Shown: positions 43,318-52,196, counted from the stretch's first letter. The stretch: DNA of 64,000 bases from Palsa-1392 sp036490335 (GCA_036490335.1 DASXEB010000008.1:1-64000); one strand, 5' to 3'. Program-made: numbers and translations. Notes: generated by a model not told the origin, from the letters alone.

Positions 43318-45825
43318 ATGCGCTTAAATTCTATCTCAAAACTCGGCCTCGCCGTCACCACGACGGCGCTCGCCTTTTCTTCTCTCGCCGCTCAACCCTC
43401 CAAGAGCGGTTCGCAAACGCAGGCTGACAAAGCCTCCGCCAAGCTGCCAGATAACCTCGCCCTCGGTCTTTACGAGATGGCGAGCGATTACGCCGCCGCC
43501 TCGAAGGGCGGGCAGACTCTCAGCCACGACAAATTCACCTCGCTGGCCAGGAACTACCCGCTTGCTCGCGAGGACAGCAGCGGTCGCGTGCAGGTGGAAG
43601 TCGCCTTCGACGGCACGAAATCGATTCCGTCGATGATCAAAACCCTGCAGAAGCAGGGCTGCGAGATCACCGCTCAAGTCGACTGGTATCGCGCCGGCAT
43701 CGCTTCGATGTGGATGCCGCTAAACAAAGCCGGCGAAATTGGCCGCGAGAAAGGTGTCTCGGCCGTCAAGCTCTCGCTCAAGCCGCGGCACTACGCGGGT
43801 ATTGTCCCCGGCTACGGCGGAATGGTGCTCCACTCGAACCTGGCCAACGCCTCGGGTTATCTCGGCGCCGGCGTCATGGTCGGCGCGCAGTCGGATAGCT
43901 ACAACAAGTTAAGCACAAGCTATCCGGTTCACGCCACGCAGGACGTCGCCAGCGGCGATTTGCCCGGCACGGGAAATCCGGAAGGCTACACCACGCCGGT
44001 TATCGTTTTGGTCGACGGCCCGACGAGCGGTGAGGACGAAGGCCGCGCCATGCTTCAGATCGTGCACGACGTCGCCCCTGCGGCGACTCTCGCCTTCCGC
44101 ACCGCCGACACTTCGGAAGCCGATTTCGCGAACGGCATCGGCCTGCTCCAGGCCGCCGGCTGCAAGGTGATCTGTGACGACGTGGGCTATTACGATGAGC
44201 CGATGTTCTCCGACGGCGTTGTCGCCCAGGCGGTGGACAAGGCAACCGCGTTGGGTTCGACCTATTTCTCCTCCGCGGGTAACGACGGCAATTCCGGCTG
44301 GACCGGCACCTTCAGCGGCGTGGCCAACAACGCCACCTCGCAGGCGCTCCTCCTCTCCGAAGGCGGCATCACCTACAGCGGCATCACCTCGAGTGAGAGC
44401 GCTGTCTTCAACCAATACAATAGTTTTGGCACGAACTCGCTGGGCCAGCCCATCCTCGTCCAGAAGGTTTATGTGCCGAAGACCAATTCTTCCAGCTACA
44501 ACGGCACACTCGTCTTCCAATGGGACGACCCGGATGGAGTCACAACCGGCGGGATCAAGCAGATCACGACCGACTATGACATCCTCGTCTTCAGCGTCGC
44601 TACGAACGGCACCGCGACCTATCAGTCAACGAAGAGCGGAAAAGCCACCAACTTCAGCACCAATGCTCCGGTCGAAATTCCGGGCAGCACGCTCATTGCC
44701 GGCACGCAGTATGAGTTCGTCATCGTCCTCACCAATCGCGCCGCCAACGGCGGCGGCCCGACCCGCGACCAGGCCACGCACATCCGCTGGGCGGTCGCGA
44801 CCGACGCGTCGCAGATCATCGCCGACTTTGTCGGACCGAATAATCCGGAAACCTACGGCCACCCGGTCGCGGCGACCTGCGCAGGCTCGGCCGCTTATCT
44901 CTACGACGATCAATTCTCCTACACCTACTCCCCTTACATGCCGATCATCGAGGAATATTCGTCCAATGGACCGGTTACGATCTACTTTGACAACGCCGGC
45001 AACCGCCTGAGCACCCCGATCACGCGCAAGCAGCCGTCGCTCGCCACTGTGGATGGTGTGAGCACGACCTTCTTCCCGCCGGCCACCGGCACGGTGCCTC
45101 CGGGCCCGAGTAATCCGAGCCCTTACGACAGCGACGGCGACGGTTATCCTGACTTCTTCGGCACCAGCGCCGCCGCGCCGCACGCGGCCGGTTGCGCGGC
45201 CCTCATCCTGAGCGCGGCGAGCGCCAACAGCATCATCCTCGCGCCCGCCGACGTCCAGACACTGATGGAAAACACGACCCAGGGCCAGAGCGACCAGGAT
45301 CCCGGCATCTGCTACGCCACCGCGGGCTCGACCAGCTTCAGCGCGCGTGATCGCGGCACCTACGCCGACCCGCAGGCTTACACCATCACCTACAATGGCG
45401 CCGGTGGGACGACGCTGAACACGTTCGTCTTCGACCTCTCGCCGTTGCCGGGTAACTTCTATCCCGCGACCTACGCGGTCACAGTCGGCGCCTCCTCATC
45501 GGGCACCGGCGGCACCGCGCCGTCGATTGCGGCTTCGACCGTGAGCGGCGGCCCGTCGGGCATCTCGATACTCACGCTCACTCTGGCGAACTTCACTCCC
45601 GGTTCGACCTTGAGCTTCGGTATCGCCCAAACCATCACCGTCACGGGCGGCAACTATTACCTGCACGGCGACCAGCTCGCGGGCGCGACCATTACCGCGA
45701 CCGACAGCAACGGCGGCGTCACCACGGGCCCGCTCGCGAACACCTACTCGCGTTCGTGGAACCCGAAGAGCGGTTACGGCCTCGTGGACGTGAACGCGGC
45801 GATCAATCGCCTGCTCGGCCACTAA
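43318..45825 (+). CDS. Exported subtilase-fold serine peptidase
   Basis: 835 residues with signal peptide MRLNSISKLGLAVTTTALAF. The peptidase domain shows VIVLVDGPTSGEDEGRAMLQ with D233, an oxyanion Asn in SSAGNDGNSGW (N322), and FFGTSAAAPHAAGCAALIL with catalytic S617. At the place of the subtilisin catalytic His (HGTxVA) stands E241 (EGRAML), a Glu as in sedolisins (S53), although the sedolisin Asp spacing is not obvious. A C-terminal beta domain follows (YPATYAVTVGASSSGTGG onward). Probably extracellular and degradative. It lacks a PEP-CTERM anchor but sits behind a PEP-CTERM gene. Confidence 0.82.
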   Translation: MRLNSISKLGLAVTTTALAFSSLAAQPSKSGSQTQADKASAKLPDNLALGLYEMASDYAAASKGGQTLSHDKFTSLARNYPLAREDSSGRVQVEVAFDGTKSIPSMIKTLQKQGCEITAQVDWYRAGIASMWMPLNKAGEIGREKGVSAVKLSLKPRHYAGIVPGYGGMVLHSNLANASGYLGAGVMVGAQSDSYNKLSTSYPVHATQDVASGDLPGTGNPEGYTTPVIVLVDGPTSGEDEGRAMLQIVHDVAPAATLAFRTADTSEADFANGIGLLQAAGCKVICDDVGYYDEPMFSDGVVAQAVDKATALGSTYFSSAGNDGNSGWTGTFSGVANNATSQALLLSEGGITYSGITSSESAVFNQYNSFGTNSLGQPILVQKVYVPKTNSSSYNGTLVFQWDDPDGVTTGGIKQITTDYDILVFSVATNGTATYQSTKSGKATNFSTNAPVEIPGSTLIAGTQYEFVIVLTNRAANGGGPTRDQATHIRWAVATDASQIIADFVGPNNPETYGHPVAATCAGSAAYLYDDQFSYTYSPYMPIIEEYSSNGPVTIYFDNAGNRLSTPITRKQPSLATVDGVSTTFFPPATGTVPPGPSNPSPYDSDGDGYPDFFGTSAAAPHAAGCAALILSAASANSIILAPADVQTLMENTTQGQSDQDPGICYATAGSTSFSARDRGTYADPQAYTITYNGAGGTTLNTFVFDLSPLPGNFYPATYAVTVGASSSGTGGTAPSIAASTVSGGPSGISILTLTLANFTPGSTLSFGIAQTITVTGGNYYLHGDQLAGATITATDSNGGVTTGPLANTYSRSWNPKSGYGLVDVNAAINRLLGH

Positions 45826-45868
45826 CTCACAACCTAACCGGCCGCCTCGGCGGCTGCGAAATCACGGG

Positions 45869-45906
45869 CTCGCCCTTCTTCGGAGGGGCGGGCCTTTTCG
45901 CTTTTT
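45869..45906 (+). terminator. Intrinsic terminator after the subtilase gene
   Basis: GGGCTCGCCCT pairs with AGGGGCGGGCC (one bulge) around a TCTTCGG loop and is followed by TTTTCGCTTTTT. It lies about 45 bases after the TAA stop. Confidence 0.7.
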
Positions 45907-45979
45907 GCGGTCTGCGCTTTCGTGAAGACAGGCGCTTCCCCGATCAGGCCACGCCCGGCATTCCGATTAGGGGTGGAAA

Positions 45980-46293
45980 CTTGTCGCCCTCGGGCCGCCC
46001 CTCATCGTTGTCGGGCCGCTCCTTAGCGATTTCGGTGGTTCCTTCGCGTGTTTCGCTTATTACTTAGCTTGATTCTCTCTGACCTTAGCTTGTTATGCTT
46101 GTTCCTTGGCGGCTCGACCTCCTCCCTTCGCTTGGCGATCTCTTTACTTGGCAGTAAACTCTAGTTACTTCGCTTGTCACCAACACATTTTCGCTTGTTG
46201 ACCTCCGACCTTCTCGGTCTGACCTCGGTCCTTGGCAAAGAACCCTTGCTCCTTGGCGTGTTTCGGTGCTACCTTCGCATTCATGCCTGACGA
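45980..46293. repeat. Phased array of fifteen 21-bp repeats
   Basis: The motif CTTNGC recurs with exact 21-base spacing: starts at 46042, 46063, 46084, 46105, 46126, 46147, 46168, 46189, 46210, 46231, 46252 and 46273. It is preceded by 46022 (20-base step) and by two units at 45980 and 46001 that are diverged from CTTNGC but similar to each other. The rest of each unit varies, often with TTG next and (T/A/G)(A/T)C at the end. On the minus strand it reads as heptads beginning AK or QAK, but with several in-frame stops, so it is not a gene now. It fills the gap between the subtilase terminator and the ArsR-like gene, whose ATG lies in the last unit. Two helical turns per unit suggests repeated protein binding on one DNA face. 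Confidence 0.85.
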
Positions 46294-46585
46294 AATCCCG
46301 CTCCTTCCCCTCGCCTCCGTGCAGTCGGCCCTCGGAAGCTCGGCCAGATGGTCCATTTTACGCGAGTTGGCCGACGGCGGCTCGCTCATGGTCTCCGAAG
46401 TGGCGGCGCGCACCGGCCTCGCGCCCGATGCCGCTTCCAAACAGCTTCACCGTCTGATCGCCGACGGGATCTTAATGAACCCGCGCGGCCGGCTTTTTGA
46501 GATCAAGCCGCAGTTTCTGGCCGACAAGGCGAACCGGACGGTCGATTTCGGCTATTGCCTCGTCCGCTTCGGCGCCGGGAGGTGA
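46283..46585 (+). CDS. ArsR-like winged-helix regulator
   Basis: 100 residues from ATG 46283. VQSALGSSARWSILRELADG, SLMVSEVAARTGLAPDAASK and QLHRLIADGILMNPRGRLFE form the helix-turn-helix and wing of an ArsR/HTH_20-type DNA-binding domain. No cysteine metal site is visible. The gene starts inside the last unit of the 21-bp array, so it may bind those repeats (autoregulation is an inference). It converges with emrB (11-base gap). Confidence 0.8.
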   Translation: MPDEIPLLPLASVQSALGSSARWSILRELADGGSLMVSEVAARTGLAPDAASKQLHRLIADGILMNPRGRLFEIKPQFLADKANRTVDFGYCLVRFGAGR

Positions 46586-46596
46586 ACTCGCGCGGC

Positions 46597-48174
46597 TCAG
46601 TGGGCCGCGACCGGACCTTTTTTCGCCTTCACTTTCTGGAAGAGGAAGACGAGCGGCGTGGTGCCAAGGCAGAGCAGGCCAAAGAGGCGGAAATTGTGCG
46701 AGTAGGTCACGAGCGCGGCCTGCTGCTGCAGGATTCCGTAAAGGATGCGCGGCGCCTGCCGGGCCGCGGTCCAGGCGCTGCCATGCGCGGCGAGCACGCC
46801 CTGAACGGCCGCGAGCTTTTGTTGATAGACCGGGTTGTATTGCGAGAAGTGGCTGACGAAGGCGGCCTGGTTCGACTGCGAGCCGCGCGCCACGAGAGTG
46901 GTGAGGCCGGAAATGCCGATGCTCCCGCCGAGGTTGCGCATGAGGTTGAAGAGGCCGCTCGCGTTCCCGATCTGGTCCTGCGCGAGCGTGCCCATGCTCG
47001 AAGTCGCGAGCGGCACGAAGATGAAGCTGATCGAGACTCCGCTGAAAACGGTCGGCCAGACGATGCTGCTCATCCCGATGCTGAGGTTGATGTTTCCGAA
47101 GAGGAACGAGGAGTAGGCGAGCCCGAGGAAACCGACCGTGATCAGAATGCGGTTGTTGATTTTCCCAACCAGCCGACCGACCACGATTGTGGCCAGAAAT
47201 GCGCCGACCCCGCGCGGGCTGAGGGCGAGGCCGGCGTCGAGCGCGGTGTAGTTGAGGAGGTTTTGCATGAAGAGCGGCAGGACCGCGATGGTGCCGTAAA
47301 GGAGCGCGCCAAGGATGCCGATCAATCCGCAACCGACGGCGAGGTTGCGATTTTTCAGCACGCGCAGATCGACGAGCGGCTGGCGCGCGGTCAGCTCGCG
47401 GGTGACGAAGGCGAGAAACCCGAGGATCGAGATCGTTAGGCAGATCGCGATCGTGCGCGAGCCGAACCAGTCGAGCTCCTGGCCTTTGTCGAGCACGAAT
47501 TGGAGGGTGGCGAGCCAGATGGTGAGGAATCCGAAGCCGAGATAATCGATCTGGCTCGCGAGCACCTTTTTCAAATAGGGCGGGTCTTCGATGAAAGCGT
47601 TCGCCATCAGCCCCGCGAGCAGGCCGATCGGGAGATTGATGTAAAAGACCCAGCGCCAACTGTAGTTGTCCGTGATCCATCCGCCGAGCGTCGGCCCCGC
47701 GATCGGCGCCACGACCACGCCCATGGCGAAGACCGCCATGGCCGCGCCGCGTTTTGCCGGCGGGAAACTTTCGAGCAAAACGGCCTGCGAGATCGGCTGG
47801 AGGGCGCCGCCCGCCGCGCCTTGCAGAACGCGCGCAAGGACGAGGAAGCCAAGGCTGGTCGCTGCCCCGCAGAGCGCCGAGGCGAAGGTGAAAAGGATGA
47901 TGCAGGAAACGAGAAAGCGTTTGCGGCCGAAAAGATTTCCGAGCCAGTTCGTGGCCGGGAGGATGATCGCATTCGCGACCAGGTAACTGGTCAGGACCCA
48001 GGTCGCTTCGTCGGTCGTGGCGGAAAGATTGCCGGCGATGTGCGGGAGGGAAACGTTCGCGACCGAGGTGTCGAGCACCTCCATGAAGGTGGCGAGCATG
48101 ACGGAGAGCGCGATCAGCCAGGGGTTGTGGCTCGGCTTCCAATCCGAAGCCTCGTTAGGCGATTTTGCCGGCAC
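46597..48174 (-). CDS. emrB: MFS multidrug exporter, EmrB/QacA (DHA2) family
   Basis: 525 residues, 14 predicted membrane helices. Motif C/D1 region LSVMLATFMEVLDTSVANVSL, NLFGRKRFLVSCIILFTFAS (motif A), ARVLQGAAGGALQPISQAVL and GVVVAPIAGPTLGGWITDNY (antiporter motif C) are those of proton-driven DHA2 exporters. It follows emrA in the same direction with 9 bases between. The EmrA adaptor, this pump and the TetR repressor upstream form a three-gene operon for drug or toxic-compound efflux. Confidence 0.92.
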   Translation of the reverse strand: MPAKSPNEASDWKPSHNPWLIALSVMLATFMEVLDTSVANVSLPHIAGNLSATTDEATWVLTSYLVANAIILPATNWLGNLFGRKRFLVSCIILFTFASALCGAATSLGFLVLARVLQGAAGGALQPISQAVLLESFPPAKRGAAMAVFAMGVVVAPIAGPTLGGWITDNYSWRWVFYINLPIGLLAGLMANAFIEDPPYLKKVLASQIDYLGFGFLTIWLATLQFVLDKGQELDWFGSRTIAICLTISILGFLAFVTRELTARQPLVDLRVLKNRNLAVGCGLIGILGALLYGTIAVLPLFMQNLLNYTALDAGLALSPRGVGAFLATIVVGRLVGKINNRILITVGFLGLAYSSFLFGNINLSIGMSSIVWPTVFSGVSISFIFVPLATSSMGTLAQDQIGNASGLFNLMRNLGGSIGISGLTTLVARGSQSNQAAFVSHFSQYNPVYQQKLAAVQGVLAAHGSAWTAARQAPRILYGILQQQAALVTYSHNFRLFGLLCLGTTPLVFLFQKVKAKKGPVAAH

Positions 48175-48183
48175 GGCTTTTGC

Positions 48184-49458
48184 CTAACGAGTGCGAATCC
48201 GCGCCAGCCACCAGATCGTCGCGCCGATCACGATCGCGATCGCGAGGAGCGCGCAGACCGTGACGATGATCGCCGGGCTCAGGCTCGCTTTCACTTTTAC
48301 ATCCGGCACCGCGGACATGCCCGGGCCGAGGACCTGCTGCACCTTCGCCTGCTCGTCGAGGTCGATTTTTACCGGCACGCGCTGCACCACTTTGACGAAG
48401 TTGCCGGTGGCATTCTCGGGCGGCAGCAGACTGAACCGCGCCCCGCTTCCCGCTTGGATGCTGTCGACATGGCCGCGCAGCACGCGCGCCGGATAAGCAT
48501 CGACGCTGATCTCCGCCGGCTGGCCCGGACGCATGTCGGTCAATTGCGTTTCCTTGTAGTTCGCCGTCACCCAGACTTGCACCGGCACGATCGCGAAGAG
48601 CGGCTGGCCGACCTGCACGTAATCGCCCGGCTCGATCGATTTGTTCGTCACCCGGCCCGCCTCCGGCGCGGTCATGCGGGTGTAGGATTTCTGTAACTGC
48701 GACTGTTTCAATTCCGCCGCCGCTTCCGCGACCTGGGCCTGCGCCGCCGTGACCTGCGCGCGGGCCGAGCCGGCCTGTTTTCTCCCCTCCTCGGCAAACG
48801 CTTCCGCCGCCGTCAGCTCTTTCTTCTTCGAGTCGAGCGTCTCGACGGACGAGGTCGTGTCGGCCTGCGAATGCTGGAAATCCTGGCTCGAGATCGCGCC
48901 GCTCGCGATCAGGCCGCGGTTGCGCGCGAGGTCGCCCTCGACCTTCGCCGTCTCCGCCGCCGCCGCCGCCGTGATCGCCTTCACCGAATCGTAACCCGCG
49001 AGCAAAGTGTGCACGTGGGCCTCGGCCTGCTCGGCGCTCATCTGCGCAGTTTCGAGATGCGCCCGCGCGACGTCGAGCGCGGCCTGACGCTGCGCGACCG
49101 TTGCCTCGACATCGCTCGGATCGATCTCGAGCAAAAGATCGCCTTTTTTTACGAGCTGATTGTCGCGCACGTGGACGGACGAGATTTTTCCAGCGATTTT
49201 CGGCGCGATGCTCACGGTGTGCGCGTCGATGAACGCGTCGTCCGTGCTCTCATGCGTGAGACTGTGGAAGAAAATCGCCGCCACGTAGATGATCACGACG
49301 ACGGCGAGAAAGGCCGCGCCGATCACAATCGGCGGACGCCGAAACAACGGCGGCCTCTTTTTCGCCGAGGCGGATTGATCTTCGAAATCAACCGGCAGGT
49401 GCGGATGATCGGGCAAAGGTTTCGTGCGGGCGACAGGCGTTTGTTCGATGACAGGCAT
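48184..49458 (-). CDS. emrA: HlyD/EmrA-type membrane fusion protein
   Basis: 424 residues: cytoplasmic proline-rich start, one membrane helix (PPIVIGAAFLAVVVIIYVAA), a lipoyl-like half motif (IAPKIAGKISSVHVRDNQLV), a long alpha-hairpin coiled coil (residues 125-250), the second lipoyl half (MTAPEAGRVTNKSIEPGDYV) and a beta-barrel domain. An unusual extra hydrophobic segment occurs near the C-terminus (IIVTVCALLAIAIVIGATIW). It bridges EmrB to an outer-membrane channel, which is not encoded here. Its TAG stop lies in a nonamer copy (48182). Confidence 0.9.
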   Translation of the reverse strand: MPVIEQTPVARTKPLPDHPHLPVDFEDQSASAKKRPPLFRRPPIVIGAAFLAVVVIIYVAAIFFHSLTHESTDDAFIDAHTVSIAPKIAGKISSVHVRDNQLVKKGDLLLEIDPSDVEATVAQRQAALDVARAHLETAQMSAEQAEAHVHTLLAGYDSVKAITAAAAAETAKVEGDLARNRGLIASGAISSQDFQHSQADTTSSVETLDSKKKELTAAEAFAEEGRKQAGSARAQVTAAQAQVAEAAAELKQSQLQKSYTRMTAPEAGRVTNKSIEPGDYVQVGQPLFAIVPVQVWVTANYKETQLTDMRPGQPAEISVDAYPARVLRGHVDSIQAGSGARFSLLPPENATGNFVKVVQRVPVKIDLDEQAKVQQVLGPGMSAVPDVKVKASLSPAIIVTVCALLAIAIVIGATIWWLARIRTR

Positions 49459-49470
49459 GAGTGGAAATCG

Positions 49471-50112
49471 TTAGGCAGCAGCACGCAGGCCAGCCGCGCA
49501 GAAATTGATCACGCGGCGCAGCGCGGCGTCTGCGTCGGTCAGGCGACAACGGCCGCGGGAAGTCGAGACGAGCAATTCCGAATGCGCGACGGCGTGGAAA
49601 AAAACGCCGTGTGCGAAATGAAGACGCCAGTGCGCCTCCGCGTCGGAAAGGTTTGGCAAGGCGGCCCGCAGCGCGCGGTGAAAACGCCGCGTTTTCTCGG
49701 AAAATTCCTTTTCGATTAACGGCTTCAGATAAGCGCTCGGCTCGGCGAGGCAGAGCGCAAGCAGACGCAGAAAATGCCGCCCGTTCGCGGAGCCGGGCTT
49801 GATCATTTCAAGGACTGGCCGAAAGAGCGCTTCGAGAATTTTTTCGAGCGCGACCGGCCGCCCGCCCGCCTCCTTTTCAAAACGGTCGAGCAACGCCAGG
49901 CGGGCTTCGTTAATCGGCCGGAGTCGGCGATTCAACATCGCGAGAATGAGCGCGTCCTTGGTCGCGAAATGATAATTGACCGCGGCCAGGTTTACCTTGG
50001 CGGCGGCCGTAATCGCTCTCAGCGAAGTCGCTTCGAAGCCTTTGGCCGCGACCAATCGCTCGGTCGCTTTCAAGATCGCAAGCTTCGTGCCCTGAATGTC
50101 GTCTTGGATCAC
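49471..50112 (-). CDS. TetR-family transcriptional repressor
   Basis: 213 residues. N-terminal helix-turn-helix: TKLAILKATERLVAAKGFEA, TSLRAITAAAKVNLAAVNYH, FATKDALILAML, typical TetR. The C-terminal ligand-binding domain resembles the YbiH/CecR type (HFLRLLALCLAEPSAYLKPL). It is first in the emrAB operon (12-base gap to emrA) and has a palindrome 11 bases before its start, so it most likely represses itself and the pump. Confidence 0.9.
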   Translation of the reverse strand: MIQDDIQGTKLAILKATERLVAAKGFEATSLRAITAAAKVNLAAVNYHFATKDALILAMLNRRLRPINEARLALLDRFEKEAGGRPVALEKILEALFRPVLEMIKPGSANGRHFLRLLALCLAEPSAYLKPLIEKEFSEKTRRFHRALRAALPNLSDAEAHWRLHFAHGVFFHAVAHSELLVSTSRGRCRLTDADAALRRVINFCAAGLRAAA

Positions 50113-50123
50113 GCCACAAATTA

Positions 50124-50143
50124 ATTCAAACGTTCGTTTGAAT
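50124..50143. promoter_or_regulatory. TetR-type operator palindrome
   Basis: ATTCAAACG and CGTTTGAAT, perfect 9-base inverted arms separated by TT, lie immediately upstream of the tetR-emrAB operon. Size and symmetry fit a TetR dimer site. Confidence 0.8.
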
Positions 50144-50201
50144 CAAGGGCAAGAAATCGGAATTGCTTTGAAGTGTCCGGCCCTGCCGTTTCTGGCGGGC
50201 G

Positions 50202-51032
50202 CTAAGCAACCTTTTTGCTGCTCGAGGTTTTTCTGGCCGGCTTCTTTTTGCGGCCGTCTTCCGACTTGGCGAGGCTTTCGCGCAAAACCGCGACCAGATC
50301 GATCACTTTCGACGACGGCTTTTTCGTCTTCGGCTTTTCCTCGATCTCTTCGCCGCCGGCCTCGACCTTTTCTTCGATCACTTCGAGGAGCGCGTCCCGA
50401 TAATCATCCTTGTACTTTTTCGGATCCCACTTCGAAGCCATGCTTTGAACGAGCGCCTTCCCCATGTCGATCTCGCGTTTCCCAAGCTCGAGCGATTTCG
50501 AAACATTCAATTTCTCCGCATCAGAAAGTTCCTCGGCAAAATGCATCAGCTCGAGGACGAGCGCGTGTTTGAGCGCTTTGACACCGGCAAGATATTGCCG
50601 CGTCTTTATGATCACCTTCACGATCCCGACCTTCCCTGTTTTCGCGAGCACCTCGCGCAGGAGCACGTAGGCTTTGTCGCCACCTTTTTGCGGTTCGAGG
50701 TAATACGGTTTGTAGAAGAACATCGGATCGATCTCCTCGACGTCGACGAAATCCTGAATGTCGATCGTCTGTGTCGCTTCGAGATCGACGCGCTCAAAAT
50801 CCTTTTCGCTGAGGACAACAAATTTTCCTTTCTCGTACTCGTAGCCTTTGACGATCTGCTCCCACGGCACTTCCTTGCCGTCCTTTTCTGCGACGCGTTT
50901 GTAGTTAACCGGACTCAGATCGCTCTCGCGCAGCAAACGAAACCGCAGCTCTTCTTTCCGCGTCGCCGGATAGAGCGCGATGGGAATGTTAACGAGCCCG
51001 AAGCTGATGCTCCCTTTCCAGATCGCGCGCAT
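50202..51032 (-). CDS. ku: Ku protein for non-homologous end joining
   Basis: 276 residues from ATG 51032 (MRAIWKGSISFGLVNIPIAL is the canonical bacterial Ku start; an upstream in-frame ATG adds 15 unlikely residues). The core barrel (VNYKRVAEKDGKEVPWEQIV; FVDVEEIDPMFFYKPYYLEP; AKTGKVGIVKVIIKTRQYLA) is followed by a Lys-rich C-terminal tail (GRKKKPARKTSSSKKVA). Ku homodimers bind DNA double-strand ends and recruit LigD, which is not in this window. Confidence 0.95.
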   Translation of the reverse strand: MRAIWKGSISFGLVNIPIALYPATRKEELRFRLLRESDLSPVNYKRVAEKDGKEVPWEQIVKGYEYEKGKFVVLSEKDFERVDLEATQTIDIQDFVDVEEIDPMFFYKPYYLEPQKGGDKAYVLLREVLAKTGKVGIVKVIIKTRQYLAGVKALKHALVLELMHFAEELSDAEKLNVSKSLELGKREIDMGKALVQSMASKWDPKKYKDDYRDALLEVIEEKVEAGGEEIEEKPKTKKPSSKVIDLVAVLRESLAKSEDGRKKKPARKTSSSKKVA

Positions 51033-51125
51033 TCTGGAAAGTAAATCGCAGCCTGCGCCGTCACTGCGCGGCTGCAATATTCAGCAAAAGCTCCCGCGCA
51101 GAAACAAATCGTTGCGAGCGCCGTT

Positions 51126-51335
51126 TTACTGATGCCCGTTCTGCACCGTCACGGACGGGTCGAGCTGTTCGAGCGCGCCGCCCGGTGTCTGCCGGCCGGT
51201 CTTGCTCATTTGATTTTGATTAAAAGACTCGTTGCCCGGATTGGTCGTTGCCGCGGGCGAGTTTTGCGCGACTCGCTCAGGTGCAGTCGAACAACCCGCC
51301 AACGCCAAGATCGCGATGAGAAGGAATTTTTTCAT
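51126..51335 (-). CDS. Small lipoprotein
   Basis: 69 residues: MKKFLLIAILALAGCSTAPE gives a signal peptide with lipobox LAGC; Cys15 would be lipidated. The rest is polar and Asn/Gln-rich (SPAATTNPGNESFNQNQMSK) with no known domain. Preceded by an AGGAGG-like ribosome site. Function unknown. Confidence 0.75.
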   Translation of the reverse strand: MKKFLLIAILALAGCSTAPERVAQNSPAATTNPGNESFNQNQMSKTGRQTPGGALEQLDPSVTVQNGHQ

Positions 51336-51444
51336 AACGTCGAACCTCCTTTTGAATTTCGGGCAAAAGCGCGCGGAAGCAACCGAGGCGTCGCGACCCT
51401 GCTCTTGCCTAACGAATGTGAGACGGCAAGCGCCGCTCGAATAT

Positions 51445-52191
51445 TCACATCACCATTCCGCCGTCGACCGTCAGCACCTGGCCGGTGATGTACTTTGCCT
51501 CTGGCGCGGCGAGAAATGCCGCCGCCGCGGCGATGTCCACGCCCTCTCCGAATTTGGCCAGCGGAATTTTGGCGAGGATTGCTTCCTTGATTTTATCCGG
51601 CAGCACGTCGGTCATGTCGGTGACGATAAAACCAGGTGCAATCGCGTTCACGGTAATGCCGCGGCCGGCGAGTTCACGCGCGAGCGATTTTGTCAGGCCG
51701 ATCAAGCCGGCTTTACTCGCAGCGTAATTCGTCTGCCCGGCGTTTCCCGTCAGCCCGGCGATCGAGCTGATGTTGATGATGCGACCGCTGCGCTGTTTGA
51801 TCATGAAACGCATCACCGCCTGCGCGAAGCTGAACGCGCCTCGCAAATTCGTCGCGAGGACCGCGTCCCAATCCGCCACCGGCATGCGCATGCTCAGGCC
51901 GTCGCGAGTTACGCCGGCATTGTTGATCAAAATGTCCACCCGACCGAAATCTGCGAGAATCTTTTCGCCGATCGCCTGCACGGCGTCGTGATCCGCGACA
52001 TCGACGGCGTAAGCTTTCGCCGCGTCGGGCTTCGTCGCGTTGATTTCGTCTGCTGTCCGTTGCGCGTTCGCTTCGCTGCGGCTGACCGATGCAATCCGCG
52101 CGCCTTCTTCCGCCAACCGTACCGCGATCGCGTGACCAATCCCACGACCGGCGCCGGTCACGACTGCGACCTGATTTTCCAAGCGCGACAT
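51445..52191 (-). CDS. fabG: 3-oxoacyl-ACP reductase FabG
   Basis: 248 residues, standard. Short-chain dehydrogenase with nucleotide motif VTGAGRGIGHAIA (11-23), DILINNAGVTRDGL, catalytic SSIAGLTGNAGQTNYAASK (S142/S143, Y156, K160), and the FabG-typical end GQVLTVDGGMVM. NADPH-dependent reduction in fatty-acid elongation is the likely role, though SDRs of this type also act in other pathways. No other fab genes are adjacent. It follows the amidohydrolase gene's stop region on the same strand. Confidence 0.88.
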   Translation of the reverse strand: MSRLENQVAVVTGAGRGIGHAIAVRLAEEGARIASVSRSEANAQRTADEINATKPDAAKAYAVDVADHDAVQAIGEKILADFGRVDILINNAGVTRDGLSMRMPVADWDAVLATNLRGAFSFAQAVMRFMIKQRSGRIINISSIAGLTGNAGQTNYAASKAGLIGLTKSLARELAGRGITVNAIAPGFIVTDMTDVLPDKIKEAILAKIPLAKFGEGVDIAAAAAFLAAPEAKYITGQVLTVDGGMVM

Positions 52192-52196
52192 TTTGC

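Noticed and set aside
45980..46293. 21-bp array as a CRISPR
   Set aside because: Units are only 21 bases with a six-base core and no separate spacers; no cas genes nearby.
46472..48142. 556-codon minus-strand frame
   Set aside because: Out-of-frame shadow of emrB; Arg/Pro-rich composition without membrane helices.
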